DNA of 64,000 nt from Lachnospiraceae bacterium (GCA_910575105.1 CAJTDK010000002.1:147988-211987), one strand, 5' to 3'; shown: positions 24,318 through 33,928, counted from the first letter of the stretch. Numbers and translations are program-made. The notes: generated by a model from the letters alone, not told the origin.

Positions 24318-26204
24318 ATGAATAAAAAGCAGAAAAAAATGCTGATACGCATTATGATCACAGCCGTGATGCTGGCGGCGCTGTTTGTGATTCCTGTGAC
24401 GGGAATCCTGCAGTTTGCGCTGTATCTTTTGGCTTATCTGATCATTGGCTATGATATCTTGAAGAAAGCCGGAAAAGGTATAGTGAACAGGCAGGTTTTT
24501 GACGAGAACTTTTTGATGGCGGTTGCCACCATCGGCGCATTTGCTCTCGCGGTCTATAAGCAGAGCGGGGACTATGTGGAGGCCATCGCCGTTATGCTGT
24601 TTTACCAGATCGGGGAGTTGTTCCAGAGCTATGCGGTAGGCAAAAGCCGCAGAAATATCAGTGCATTGATGGATATCCGCCCGGATTACGCCAATGTAGA
24701 GCGTGACGGGAAACTGATGAGGACCGATCCCGACGAAGTAGAGACCGGCAGCGTGATCGTAGTCCAGCCCGGGGAGAAGGTTCCGATCGACGGCATTGTG
24801 ACAGAAGGCGTATCCAGCTTGAATACAAGCGCCCTGACCGGTGAAAGCCTGCCCCGCGACGTCAGGGCGGGGGATGAGATCATCAGCGGATGTATCAATA
24901 TGACGGGAGTCCTGCGGATCCGGACGACGAAGGAGTTCGGCGAATCTACGGTATCTAAGATTCTGGAGCTGGTGGAGAATTCAAGCTCACGCAAATCAAA
25001 GTCCGAGGATTTTATCGCCAAATTTGCCCGCGTCTATACGCCGGCGGTCTGCTATGGCGCGCTTGCACTTGCGCTTCTGCCGCCTGTGGTGAGAGCGGCG
25101 GTTTTGGGCGCCGATGCCCAGTGGGGTGTATGGATATACAGGGCGTTGACCTTCCTTGTGATAAGCTGCCCCTGTGCGCTGGTCATCAGTATCCCGTTAA
25201 GCTTCTTTGCGGGGATCGGTGGGGCCAGCAGGGAAGGCGTGCTGATCAAAGGCTCCAATTATATGGAAACCTTATCTCAGGCTCAGTGCATGGTATTTGA
25301 CAAGACCGGGACGCTGACCCAGGGGGTATTCGAGGTGAGCGCAGTACATCACAATGAGATGGAAAATGAGAAGCTGCTGGAATACGCGGCGCTGGCGGAG
25401 TGCGCCTCCTCCCATCCCATAAGCAGGAGCCTGCAGAAAGCCTATGGCAGAGAGATCGACAGAAGCCGTGTAACTGATATTGAGGAGATCAGCGGCCATG
25501 GCATCCTGGCAAGGGTGGACGACAGGCCGGTAGCGGCAGGCAACACCAGGCTGATGAAGAAGCTGGATATTCCTTATCATGACTGCCATAGCGCCGGCAC
25601 GGTCATCCATATGGCAGTAGGCGGAAAGTATGCCGGCCACATCGTGATATCGGATATGGTAAAGCCCGGCGCAAAGAGAGCCATTGCAGAACTGAGGAAA
25701 GCCGGCGTGGAGAAGACGGTGATGCTGACCGGTGATTCCGGAAAGGCCGCCGTGCAGGTGGCTTCTGAGCTGGGCATTGACCAGGTATACAGTGATCTGC
25801 TTCCGGCTGACAAGGTGTCCAAGGTAGAAGCGCTGCTTGCTGCCGGGCAGAAAAAGGCAAAGCTGGCTTTTGTGGGGGACGGCATTAACGATGCTCCGGT
25901 CCTGACCCGAGCGGATATCGGGATCGCCATGGGCGCGATGGGCTCGGATGCGGCGATCGAAGCGGCAGATGTGGTCCTTATGGATGATGATCCGATGCAG
26001 ATTGCAAAGGCCATCAAGATTTCCCGCAAATGCATCCGTATAGTGTACCAGAATATCGTGTTTGCCCTTGTGGTCAAATTTGCATGTCTCGGGCTTGGAG
26101 CTGCAGGTATTGCCAATATGTGGTTTGCGATCTTTGCGGACGTGGGCGTTATGATCATCGCTGTCCTTAACGCCATCCGAGCGCTGCAGGTGCATAATCT
26201 GTAG
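24318..26204 (+). CDS. heavy-metal P1B-type ATPase (Zn/Cd/Pb type) lacking an HMA domain
   Basis: A 628-residue metal exporter. C284-P-C in ISCPCALVISIP, phosphorylated D328 in DKTGTLTQG, SSHPISRS (HP motif), GDGINDAP. CPC and overall similarity to the ATPase at 2060-4462 point to Zn/Cd/Pb. It starts at ATG 24318, 10 bases after TAGGAGG; an in-frame TTG at 24291 lies inside the operator. The N-terminal metal-binding domain is missing and supplied by the preceding 72-residue HMA gene. Confidence 0.92.
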   Translation: MNKKQKKMLIRIMITAVMLAALFVIPVTGILQFALYLLAYLIIGYDILKKAGKGIVNRQVFDENFLMAVATIGAFALAVYKQSGDYVEAIAVMLFYQIGELFQSYAVGKSRRNISALMDIRPDYANVERDGKLMRTDPDEVETGSVIVVQPGEKVPIDGIVTEGVSSLNTSALTGESLPRDVRAGDEIISGCINMTGVLRIRTTKEFGESTVSKILELVENSSSRKSKSEDFIAKFARVYTPAVCYGALALALLPPVVRAAVLGADAQWGVWIYRALTFLVISCPCALVISIPLSFFAGIGGASREGVLIKGSNYMETLSQAQCMVFDKTGTLTQGVFEVSAVHHNEMENEKLLEYAALAECASSHPISRSLQKAYGREIDRSRVTDIEEISGHGILARVDDRPVAAGNTRLMKKLDIPYHDCHSAGTVIHMAVGGKYAGHIVISDMVKPGAKRAIAELRKAGVEKTVMLTGDSGKAAVQVASELGIDQVYSDLLPADKVSKVEALLAAGQKKAKLAFVGDGINDAPVLTRADIGIAMGAMGSDAAIEAADVVLMDDDPMQIAKAIKISRKCIRIVYQNIVFALVVKFACLGLGAAGIANMWFAIFADVGVMIIAVLNAIRALQVHNL

Positions 26205-26281
26205 AAGCTATAGTACATCATTGCATTAATCCTGAATAATAGGTGCCCGAAAGTCTGCATGCTGTATTAGCGGGAAGATAT

Positions 26282-26309
26282 AAGGCCGGTCAATTGCTGA
26301 CCGGCCTTA
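26282..26309. terminator. strong hairpin between convergent genes
   Basis: AAGGCCGGTCA / TGACCGGCCTT with a 5-base loop, an 11-bp perfect stem. There is no clear T-run on either side, but its place between the ATPase and the convergent GAF gene fits a bidirectional terminator. Confidence 0.55.
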
Positions 26310-26321
26310 CATTTCCTTCCG

Positions 26322-27260
26322 CTACACAAGCGTCTCTTTTAATATGCTCTGATAACCAAGCCTCAAAAGCCGGTCTTTCACGACCCCGGCATTTTTGATA
26401 TCGGTATTGGACAGCAAGATGTAAAGCTTTCCACCATCCATAATCCCCATATAGTCTGTCTGCCGTATATTGCATGCGATCTTTGAGGAGATCGTTTCGT
26501 AGTCCTGATAACCCATTACGATCTCTGCCAGTGCGCATTCTGTCAGTCCCTTCGCTTTTGCTTCAAGGAAAGTCTTTACCAGGGAGGTAAATGCTTCCTC
26601 GTTCAATACGTTGGTTCCTTCCATATGGTTGCGGCGTCTGTAACTTGACATGTAGCGCTTTGCGCGCAGGACTGCATTCTGGACAAGTACTGTGGCCGCT
26701 GTCAGGCGGTTGGCTGTGGACTGCTTCATCTCCTGCTGCGGAAGCCCCCACAGCATCAGGATTACCTGAAGCTCATCCTCCGCATATACGCCGCCCGCCA
26801 TTAACGGAAGATCAGCGTCCATCTTCACATTAATGTAAGTCTGCCCGGCTTTCAGTGTGCTGTACAGGTCGTCCATGGAAGAATATTCTATGGAATTGCC
26901 AAGTGTGCGTGCCTTTTGGGAAGTGGCAGAAAAGAGTCTGGCGTAATCTCTGTTTACGACCATATATACGGCTACATCCTTGGTATCCATAAGGCTGGCC
27001 AGTGTCGGCGCCGCGTAAAACAGAACCTCTTCGGTCGTATATTTTTCGAGTCCGGATACGATCTTATAGACCATATCCAGTCCGTTTCTGCTGTCGGCAG
27101 GCCGCGCTTCGCAATCCAGCCCCTGTCCTGAGGCGGTTTCATCTAAGCGTCTGTTCAGCTCTTCGATTTCACGGTCTCTCTTATCTAAAAGCTTTTTTTG
27201 CATCTCAAGCTCATTTTTCATCTCCTCGATCATAAGCTGTGCTGTGTCTCTGTTTATCAT
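26322..27260 (-). CDS. coiled-coil / GAF-like / degenerate GGDEF protein
   Basis: A 312-residue cytosolic protein. Residues about 5-45 are a charged coiled coil (EMKNELEMQKKLLDKRDREI), about 60-195 resemble a GAF sensor domain and the rest resembles the second half of a GGDEF domain. The GGDEF catalytic motif is absent (MDGGKLYILL instead), but an RxxD segment (IRQTDYMG) stands where diguanylate cyclases carry the c-di-GMP inhibitory site. This layout resembles PelD-type c-di-GMP receptors, though no pel genes are nearby. The start is at 27260, with CAGGAG 8 bases upstream. Confidence 0.6.
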   Translation of the reverse strand: MINRDTAQLMIEEMKNELEMQKKLLDKRDREIEELNRRLDETASGQGLDCEARPADSRNGLDMVYKIVSGLEKYTTEEVLFYAAPTLASLMDTKDVAVYMVVNRDYARLFSATSQKARTLGNSIEYSSMDDLYSTLKAGQTYINVKMDADLPLMAGGVYAEDELQVILMLWGLPQQEMKQSTANRLTAATVLVQNAVLRAKRYMSSYRRRNHMEGTNVLNEEAFTSLVKTFLEAKAKGLTECALAEIVMGYQDYETISSKIACNIRQTDYMGIMDGGKLYILLSNTDIKNAGVVKDRLLRLGYQSILKETLV

Positions 27261-27418
27261 TCGTGGTTCTCCTGAGTACAAGTCTATCACCTCTTTAGTC
27301 ATATTTTGTCATTATTCACTCTGTGGCCAGTGACCTCTTTTAACATCATTATTTTGCGCGTTTTTCGCGGAAATGTCAAGAGACATGGGAGCAGAATTTT
27401 TATCTATTGTTACTATCC

Positions 27419-27482
27419 AGTTACTGTTCACGGGGCAGGAATGCGCACTGGCTGCGCATTCCGTAGGAACATGATACAGGAT
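27419..27482. repeat. dispersed palindromic intergenic repeat, copy 5
   Basis: GTTACTGTTCACGG, then the perfect hairpin GGAATGCGCA-ctggc-TGCGCATTCC, then CGTAGGAACATGATACAGG. Represents the first half of the full element. Confidence 0.8.
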
Positions 27483-27544
27483 TCTGCCGAACCATTTCTG
27501 TGCGGATGACATAAGCTATAGAAAAAGCTTTGGAGATATGTTTT

Positions 27545-28027
27545 ATGGAGTATGAAAATCTGGTCCCGGTTATCGGTGTGATCATGAATATAACGCGGGG
27601 CAATGACTGCTGCAGTCAGATGGTGGCCTTAAGGACAGAGAACGGGATTGTCAATTTTTCCGTAGACATGGGTACGGTGATCATCGACAGCAGGCAGCTC
27701 AGGCTGGGGATGCGCGTAGCTGCATTCTACGACAGCAATCTCCCGGTGCCGCTGATCTTTCCGCCCCAGTACCATGCGCAGATCATTACGCTGCTCGGGA
27801 GAAATGAGCAGGTCATGCTGAACTATTTTGACGAGGAGCTTACGGCGGCGGACGGTTCTCTGCAGCTTGAGATCGCAGCCGGCACGGTGATCAAGACATT
27901 AAACGGGCAGAACATTACCTGTGACCTCAGAGATCACATGCTGCTGGTATACTATACGGATACCACCAGGAGCATACCGCCGCAGACAACGCCGAGAAAG
28001 ATCCTCGTGCTGTGCAGCAAAAGCTAG
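27545..28027 (+). CDS. hypothetical protein
   Basis: A 160-residue protein that I do not recognise. No signal peptide, membrane segment or known motif; the start has the pattern of a beta-rich domain (VIGVIMNITRGND, IVNFSVDMGTVIID, RVAAFYD). GGAG lies 9 bases before ATG 27545. It stands alone between a repeat and a terminator. Probably cytosolic. Confidence 0.6.
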   Translation: MEYENLVPVIGVIMNITRGNDCCSQMVALRTENGIVNFSVDMGTVIIDSRQLRLGMRVAAFYDSNLPVPLIFPPQYHAQIITLLGRNEQVMLNYFDEELTAADGSLQLEIAAGTVIKTLNGQNITCDLRDHMLLVYYTDTTRSIPPQTTPRKILVLCSKS

Positions 28028-28052
28028 TGGCCGCAGTAAGATTAAAGTCCCG

Positions 28053-28099
28053 AAAGAATGCCCCGGAAAATGCTGAACGAATATCTGGGGCATTCTTTT
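28053..28099 (+). terminator. rho-independent terminator after the hypothetical gene
   Basis: AAAGAATGCCCC pairs with GGGGCATTCTTTT. Confidence 0.75.
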
Positions 28100-28109
28100 C
28101 AGAATTTCA

Positions 28110-28138
28110 TTGGAAATTATGCCATTATATGTTAAAAT
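28110..28138 (+). promoter_or_regulatory. promoter for the hydrolase-ABC exporter operon
   Basis: TTGGAA (28110-28115), 17 bases, TAAAAT (28133-28138). The leader of about 120 bases starts with a small hairpin (TGCTTC-aag-GAAGCA, 28153-28167). Confidence 0.5.
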
Positions 28139-28266
28139 TATCTCGGGTGTAATGCTTCAAGGAAGCACTTATAAAAACCGAAAAAAATACGATATTTCTT
28201 ATATAGTAGTAAAATACTGCTGGCCGTCATAATTACTAACTTAAGGAAAAGAGAGGAAGATTTTGC

Positions 28267-28983
28267 ATGGATGTACAGCTTCATTATGTTGTAAGGGGAA
28301 GCGGAGGGCCGCTGATATTGCTGCATGGAAACGGGGAGGACAGTACCTATTTCAGCCATCAGATCGCATATTTCCAGAAGTCCTACCGTGTGATTGCGAT
28401 TGATACCAGAGGACACGGAAAGACGCCCAGGGGGGAGGAACCTTTTACCATCAGCCAGTTTGCAGATGATCTGTATGTTTTTATGAAGCAGCATGAGATC
28501 AGGCGCGCGGATATGCTCGGCTTTTCGGACGGGGCGAATATCGCGCTCCTTTTCACGATCCGGCATCCGGAGCGGGTGAACCGCCTGATCCTTAACGGGG
28601 CGAACCTGAATCCCGGAGGGCTGCGTACGTCGGTGCGTTTTTCACTGATGAAGGAGTACCGGGCGGCGAAGGCTGCGGCGGATGAGAGCGAAGAGGCATA
28701 TCGGAAGATGGAGCTTTTAGAGCTGATGGTGAAGGAGCCGGATATTCCCATCAACGAGCTTAGGGAGGTACGAGTTCCGACGCTGGTGATCGTCGGGGAC
28801 GACGATATGATCAAAAAAAGTCACAGCAAGAAGATATACAAAAAGCTTCCGGCTGCCAAGCTTGTCATTATTCCGGGGAATCATTTTATCGCAAATGAGA
28901 ATTATGACCTGTTTAATCTGGAGGTTGCAAACTTTCTGGAGGAAAACAGGAAGAGTGAAAACAGAAAAAAAGGTGCATCCTGA
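28267..28983 (+). CDS. alpha/beta hydrolase
   Basis: A 238-residue alpha/beta-hydrolase-fold enzyme: oxyanion region LLHGNGED, RGHG, nucleophile Ser in GFSDGAN, acid in VGDDDMI and catalytic His in IPGNHF. The complete triad suggests an active esterase or related hydrolase; the substrate is unknown. No signal peptide. It begins a run of genes on the plus strand leading to an ABC exporter 90 bases downstream. Confidence 0.88.
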   Translation: MDVQLHYVVRGSGGPLILLHGNGEDSTYFSHQIAYFQKSYRVIAIDTRGHGKTPRGEEPFTISQFADDLYVFMKQHEIRRADMLGFSDGANIALLFTIRHPERVNRLILNGANLNPGGLRTSVRFSLMKEYRAAKAAADESEEAYRKMELLELMVKEPDIPINELREVRVPTLVIVGDDDMIKKSHSKKIYKKLPAAKLVIIPGNHFIANENYDLFNLEVANFLEENRKSENRKKGAS

Positions 28984-29073
28984 TAGAGATGCCTTTTCAT
29001 TTATTGCGGCTTGCGCATATTTATGCGCTGCCGCTTTTGATGTCAGAGAAAAGGATAAAGGGGAAGACGGATA

Positions 29074-30831
29074 ATGAAAGCATTACTTATCTATTTGAGG
29101 AATTATAAAAAGGAGACGGTTCTTGCGCCGCTGTTCAAACTTTTAGAGGCATCTTTTGAGCTTCTTGTCCCGCTGGTTATGGCGGCGGTCATTGATAACG
29201 GAATTGCAAACAATGATAAACCCTATGTGGTCCGGATGTGCCTGATCATGGTAGCGCTGGGGATCATCGGCCTTGTCTGCTCGATTACGGCGCAGTATTT
29301 CTCGGCGAAGGCGGCCACGGGCTTTGCCACAGAACTCAGGAAATCCCTGTTTTCACATATCCAGAATTTCAGTTATACAAAGATGGATACGATCGGGACC
29401 TCTACGCTGATTACGAGGATGACCAGCGATGTCAACCAGGTGCAGTCGGGAGTGAATCTTGTGCTGCGTCTGTTCCTGCGCTCCCCATTTATCGTGGTGG
29501 GGGCGATGGTGATGGCATTTACGGTGGATGTACGGGGGGCGCTTGTGTTTGTGGTGACGATCCCCTTGCTTTCTGTTGTCGTGTTCGGGATCATGCTGAT
29601 CACCATGCCTCTTTATAAAAAGGTGCAGGCGGATCTTGACAAGGTGCTTCTGATCACCAGGGAAAATCTGGTGGGGGCCAGGGTGATCCGCGCGTTCAAT
29701 AAGGAAAGATCGGAGGAGCGCCATTTTGAAAAGAGCAACCAGGAGCTGACGGATGCGCAGAAATATGTAGGAAAGCTGTCCGGCCTGATGAATCCGCTGA
29801 CGTATATTATCGTGAACGGCGGGCTGATCGTACTGATCTATGTGGGCGCTCTGCGGGTGGATGCAGGTATCCTCACCCAGGGCGAGGTAGTAGCGCTCAT
29901 CAACTATATGTCCCAGATCCTTGTGGAGCTGGTGAAGCTTGCCAATCTGATCATAACCGTGACGAAGGCGATCGCCTGCGGTAACCGGATTCAGAGTGTG
30001 TTTGAGGAGGAGACGGGCATACCAAAGGGAGATGCGATTGCTTGCGTCATGGGTGCTGATGGCGGGGACGAGACATTTATCGAGTTCGATCATGTGTCCA
30101 TGCGCTATAAGGGGGCGGGGGCGGACTCCCTCAGTGATATCAGCTTTTGCGTGAAGAGAGGGCAGACTGTGGGGATCATTGGAGGGACAGGCTCAGGAAA
30201 GTCTTCAGTGGTTAACCTGATCCCCAGATTTTACGACGTATCTGCGGGGCAGGTAAGGGTTGCCGGAAAAGACGTGAAGGATTACCAGATCAGTGAGCTT
30301 CGCAGCAGTATTGGTGTTGTCCCGCAAAAATCCGTCCTGTTCAAGGGGACGGTTGCGGAAAATCTCCGCTGGGGCAGGGAGGATGCTTCGGAGGCAGAAC
30401 TTTGGGAGGCGGTGGAGACTGCGCAGGCGAAGGAGTTTGTAGAAGGAAAGGAAGAGGGGCTTGCGTTCAAGGTCTCCCAGGATGGAAAGAACCTGTCGGG
30501 CGGCCAGAGGCAGAGGCTTGCCATCGCTCGGGCGCTGGTGCGCCGGCCAGAGATACTGATCTTAGACGACAGTGCGTCGGCGCTTGACTTTGCCACGGAT
30601 GCGAAGCTGCGCGCGGCGATCCGGCAGATAAAAGGGAATCCTACAGTATTTATCGTATCTCAGCGGGCGTCCTCGATCATGTATGCCGACCAGATCTTAG
30701 TGCTGGAGGACGGGGAGGCGGCAGGTCTTGGAACCCACGCAGAGCTTCTCAGAGACTGCCCGGTCTATCAGGAGATCTATTATTCGCAGTTTCCGGAGGA
30801 AGAAGAGGGATTAAGAAAGGGGGCGCAATAA
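29074..30831 (+). CDS. ABC exporter half-transporter, degenerate-site subunit
   Basis: A 585-residue protein: six transmembrane segments (residues about 15-300) followed by an ATPase domain. Walker A GGTGSGKSS, signature LSGGQRQR. Walker B reads LILDDSASALD, so the catalytic Glu is Asp, and the switch His is Gln (IVSQRASS). This is the pattern of the non-hydrolysing site in heterodimeric exporters of the TM287/288 and BmrCD type. Its partner starts one base after the stop. The substrate is likely a drug, peptide or lipid. Confidence 0.92.
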   Translation: MKALLIYLRNYKKETVLAPLFKLLEASFELLVPLVMAAVIDNGIANNDKPYVVRMCLIMVALGIIGLVCSITAQYFSAKAATGFATELRKSLFSHIQNFSYTKMDTIGTSTLITRMTSDVNQVQSGVNLVLRLFLRSPFIVVGAMVMAFTVDVRGALVFVVTIPLLSVVVFGIMLITMPLYKKVQADLDKVLLITRENLVGARVIRAFNKERSEERHFEKSNQELTDAQKYVGKLSGLMNPLTYIIVNGGLIVLIYVGALRVDAGILTQGEVVALINYMSQILVELVKLANLIITVTKAIACGNRIQSVFEEETGIPKGDAIACVMGADGGDETFIEFDHVSMRYKGAGADSLSDISFCVKRGQTVGIIGGTGSGKSSVVNLIPRFYDVSAGQVRVAGKDVKDYQISELRSSIGVVPQKSVLFKGTVAENLRWGREDASEAELWEAVETAQAKEFVEGKEEGLAFKVSQDGKNLSGGQRQRLAIARALVRRPEILILDDSASALDFATDAKLRAAIRQIKGNPTVFIVSQRASSIMYADQILVLEDGEAAGLGTHAELLRDCPVYQEIYYSQFPEEEEGLRKGAQ

Positions 30832-30832
30832 G

Positions 30833-32590
30833 ATGGCAGATCATTGTAATGACAGACAATCGGACACATTGAAAAAGGTATTTTACCGGCTTGGGCGTTA
30901 CCGGATCTTCCTGTTGTTCACCATCCTGCTGTCGGTAGTGACCGTCGGCCTTACGCTGTACATCCCGAAGCTTACGGGAAAGGCAGTGGACTGTATCGTG
31001 GCTAAGGGACAGGTGGATGATAAAGGTGTGACGGAGATTCTTATGCAGATCGGGATCTGCATCCTGATCACTGCATTTGCCCAGTGGCTGATGAATATTT
31101 GCAATAACAAGATGACGTACCAGATTGTGCGGGATATCCGGAATGATGCATTTAAAAAGATCGAGATCCTTCCGCTCAAATATATCGACGGGCATGCTTA
31201 CGGCGAGGTGGTAAGCCGGGTGATCGCGGATGTGGATCAGTTCGCGGACGGCCTTCTGATGGGATTTACCCAGTTGTTTACCGGAGCTGCGACGATCGTG
31301 GGGACATTTTGCTTTATGCTGTCTGTCAATGTGAAGATCACTTTTGTTGTTGTGCTGATCACGCCGGTATCATTCCTGGTAGCAGGATTTATCGCCAAGC
31401 GCACGTACACGATGTTCAAGCTGCAGTCGGAGACGAGAGGAGAACAGACGGGACTTATCGAGGAGATGATCGGGAATCAGAAGATTGTACAGGCATTCGG
31501 GCAGACGCAGAAGGTTATGGAGCGGTTCGACGAGGTCAATGGGCGTCTTAAGGACTGTTCGCTTAAGGCAGTTTTTTTCTCGTCGATCACTAATCCTGCC
31601 ACAAGATTTGTCAACAGCCTGGTGTATACCGGAGTGGGCGTGACGGGAGCGGTGGGAGTGATCAACGGCTCCTTGAGCGTGGGCCAGCTCACCAGCTTTT
31701 TAAGTTATGCCAACCAGTATACGAAGCCTTTCAATGAGATCTCCGGCGTGGTCACAGAGCTTCAGAATGCCATCGCCTGCGCCAAGCGGATATTTGACCT
31801 GATCGAGGAGGAGCCGCAGGTTTTGGAGCCGGAGAATGCGGTAAAGCTTACCGGCGTGAAAGGGAATGTCAGGCTGTCTGACGTCTCGTTTTCCTATACG
31901 CCGGAGAGGAAGCTTATCGAACATTTTCATCTGGAGGTGAAGCCGGGGCAGAGAGTGGCCATCGTGGGTCCTACCGGATGTGGGAAGACGACGCTGATCA
32001 ATCTTCTGATGCGGTTTTACGATGTGACAGGCGGAGAGATCCGGGTAGAAGATATCGATATCCGGGAACTGACGCGCCGCAGCCTGAGAGCGGGATATGG
32101 GATGGTGCTTCAGGAGACATGGCTCAAGGCGGGGACGGTCCGGGACAATATCGTCATGGGAAAGCCGGATGCTACACAAGATCAGATTATCGCGGCGGCG
32201 AAGGCATCCCATGCCCACAGCTTTATCAAACGTCTGCCTAAGGGGTACGATACGTGGATCACGGAGGACGGCGGCAATCTGTCCCAGGGGCAGAAGCAGC
32301 TTTTGTGTATTACAAGGCTGATGCTGGTAAAACCGCCGATGCTTATCCTGGATGAGGCGACTTCGTCTATTGATACGAGGACGGAGATCCGCATCCAGAA
32401 GGCATTTGCCCAACTGATGGAAGGACGGACCAGCTTTATCGTGGCGCACCGTCTGTCGACCATCCGTGAGGCGGATGTGATACTGGTCATGAAGGACGGC
32501 AAGATCATCGAGCAGGGAAGCCATGAGGAGCTGCTTAAGAAGGGCGGATTCTACCAGAACCTGTATGAGAGTCAGTTTGCCGGAGCGTAA
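30833..32590 (+). CDS. ABC exporter half-transporter, catalytic subunit
   Basis: A 585-residue partner of the preceding gene. ATPase domain: GPTGCGKTT, LSQGQKQLL (signature with Gln for the second Gly), LILDEATSSID with catalytic Glu and AHRLSTI with the switch His. With the upstream subunit it forms a heterodimer with one canonical and one degenerate ATP site. Confidence 0.92.
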   Translation: MADHCNDRQSDTLKKVFYRLGRYRIFLLFTILLSVVTVGLTLYIPKLTGKAVDCIVAKGQVDDKGVTEILMQIGICILITAFAQWLMNICNNKMTYQIVRDIRNDAFKKIEILPLKYIDGHAYGEVVSRVIADVDQFADGLLMGFTQLFTGAATIVGTFCFMLSVNVKITFVVVLITPVSFLVAGFIAKRTYTMFKLQSETRGEQTGLIEEMIGNQKIVQAFGQTQKVMERFDEVNGRLKDCSLKAVFFSSITNPATRFVNSLVYTGVGVTGAVGVINGSLSVGQLTSFLSYANQYTKPFNEISGVVTELQNAIACAKRIFDLIEEEPQVLEPENAVKLTGVKGNVRLSDVSFSYTPERKLIEHFHLEVKPGQRVAIVGPTGCGKTTLINLLMRFYDVTGGEIRVEDIDIRELTRRSLRAGYGMVLQETWLKAGTVRDNIVMGKPDATQDQIIAAAKASHAHSFIKRLPKGYDTWITEDGGNLSQGQKQLLCITRLMLVKPPMLILDEATSSIDTRTEIRIQKAFAQLMEGRTSFIVAHRLSTIREADVILVMKDGKIIEQGSHEELLKKGGFYQNLYESQFAGA

Positions 32591-32650
32591 GACAAGGCGG
32601 CGGCAGGAACCTGGACATATAAGACAGATCTACGGGGAGGGGCTGGTTTG

Positions 32651-33019
32651 ATGAGAGAGAAAAAAGAAGTGATTGCGTACTGCATGACTCTTGGAGATGT
32701 GTATGAGGACTATCCTTTTCATGATGATAACTGGTGTGTGATGCGCCACAGGGAGACGAAGAAGACCTTTGCCTACATCTATGCCAGAGGGGAATATGTG
32801 TGGGTGAATGTAAAGTGCGAGCCTCAGTGGCGGGATTTCTGGCGCGATGCCTTTGCGTCGGTCGTCCCGGCCTATCACATGAACAAGACCCACTGGAATT
32901 CCGTGATCCTTGACGGGACCATACCAGAAAAGGATATCCGGCGGATGATCGGGGAGAGCTATGACCTGACGGGGACTGGGAGAAAGAACAGCAAAAAACA
33001 GGCAGGAAAAGACAGATAA
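32651..33019 (+). CDS. MmcQ/YjbR-family protein
   Basis: A 122-residue protein of the MmcQ/YjbR family (CyaY-like fold), recognised by YPFHDDNWCVMRH, WVNVKCEP and the closing MNKTHWNSVILDG. Members are thought to bind DNA or act as small regulatory partners; the exact role is not known. GGGGAGGGG lies just before ATG 32651. The last residues are a basic, disordered tail. It lies 60 bases after the ABC exporter. Confidence 0.85.
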   Translation: MREKKEVIAYCMTLGDVYEDYPFHDDNWCVMRHRETKKTFAYIYARGEYVWVNVKCEPQWRDFWRDAFASVVPAYHMNKTHWNSVILDGTIPEKDIRRMIGESYDLTGTGRKNSKKQAGKDR

Positions 33020-33059
33020 GGAAAAACAACGGCAGGAGAAGGGAAGATTAACGTTAAGG

Positions 33060-33731
33060 TTATATCGTCCCGGCTCCTGCCTCTTCCATGCGTGCGCAGA
33101 CTTGCGGGTAAAAGTCCGTATCCCTGTCGTAGGGGCGGATAAAAAAGCGTCTCAGGATATCCATACTCAGACTTTTGACCAGCATAGCCCCTTCGGCGCC
33201 CTCAGCCTGCATGGCAAGCTCCTGGCGCTCTTTCAGGAAATAATGCCAGTCTGCCGTGAAGGCTTCATACTGGCGGAAGCTTCCGATATCCAGCCATTTT
33301 TTGATTTTGATTTTTGATTTATCCGGCTTGGGGCATTCGTGGATCTGCAGAAAATACCGGAAAGAATGGTTCTCATAGAAGCGTCCCAGGGGAAACAGGC
33401 GGCAGAAGCCGGGGCGTGCTTTGTGTATGCTGCAGCGCCCTTCTGGATTAAGGAATATGCAGTGTTCGTCTTCGCCCACCATGCGGAGGTTGGGCAGTAT
33501 GATGCCGTCCACGACATTAAGCTCCAGGGCCTCTTCCAGTAATTGTTCAAAGCTTTTAGAGAGGTACGCGGTCAGACAGAAGATATCGTAGGGGTCGAGG
33601 ATGACCGAACTTCCCATGCCCCGGCAGCATGAAGAACAGCCGTTACAACCCCGGCAGTCTGCCTTTACCATATCATTGCCCGTATATAGCTTTCCGTCAG
33701 AAATTTCAGAAAGGTCGATCTCTCTTAACAT
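33060..33731 (-). CDS. YkgJ-type cysteine-cluster (zinc/iron chelating) protein
   Basis: A 223-residue protein with the CxxCxxCC core (CRGCNGCSSCC), and further cysteines in EDEHCIFL, GRCSIHKARPGFCRLFPL. This is the YkgJ/UPF0153 pattern, thought to bind zinc or an Fe-S cluster. The biochemical role is unknown. AGGAG lies 9 bases before the ATG. It converges with the MmcQ gene. Confidence 0.85.
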   Translation of the reverse strand: MLREIDLSEISDGKLYTGNDMVKADCRGCNGCSSCCRGMGSSVILDPYDIFCLTAYLSKSFEQLLEEALELNVVDGIILPNLRMVGEDEHCIFLNPEGRCSIHKARPGFCRLFPLGRFYENHSFRYFLQIHECPKPDKSKIKIKKWLDIGSFRQYEAFTADWHYFLKERQELAMQAEGAEGAMLVKSLSMDILRRFFIRPYDRDTDFYPQVCARMEEAGAGTI

Positions 33732-33822
33732 TTTGCATTACTCCTGTTTTCCTGTGTAATATTTGTTTGAATTCAGTGTAACATGAGCGAAAATAAATGT
33801 AAATTATCTTTTGAATTTCCTG

Positions 33823-33851
33823 TTGAAATCATCAGAGCCGCGTGGTACATT
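33823..33851 (+). promoter_or_regulatory. promoter for the YitT/YczE-family gene
   Basis: TTGAAA (33823-33828), 17 bases, TACATT (33846-33851). Confidence 0.5.
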
Positions 33852-33928
33852 ATTTGTTGTGAAAATGAGAAGATTCATAGTATACGTCGGTTCCTCAGAA
33901 AACCAGACCGGACAGGAGAGTTGAGAAG

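Noticed and set aside
28989-29108. Short open frame between the hydrolase and ABC exporter genes
   Set aside because: Its ATG lacks a ribosome site, it runs into the exporter gene in another frame and the product has no motif.
33031-33081. Terminator between the MmcQ and YkgJ-type genes
   Set aside because: GGCAGGAG and CTCCTGCC can pair, but the loop is long, there is no T-run and one arm is inside a coding region.
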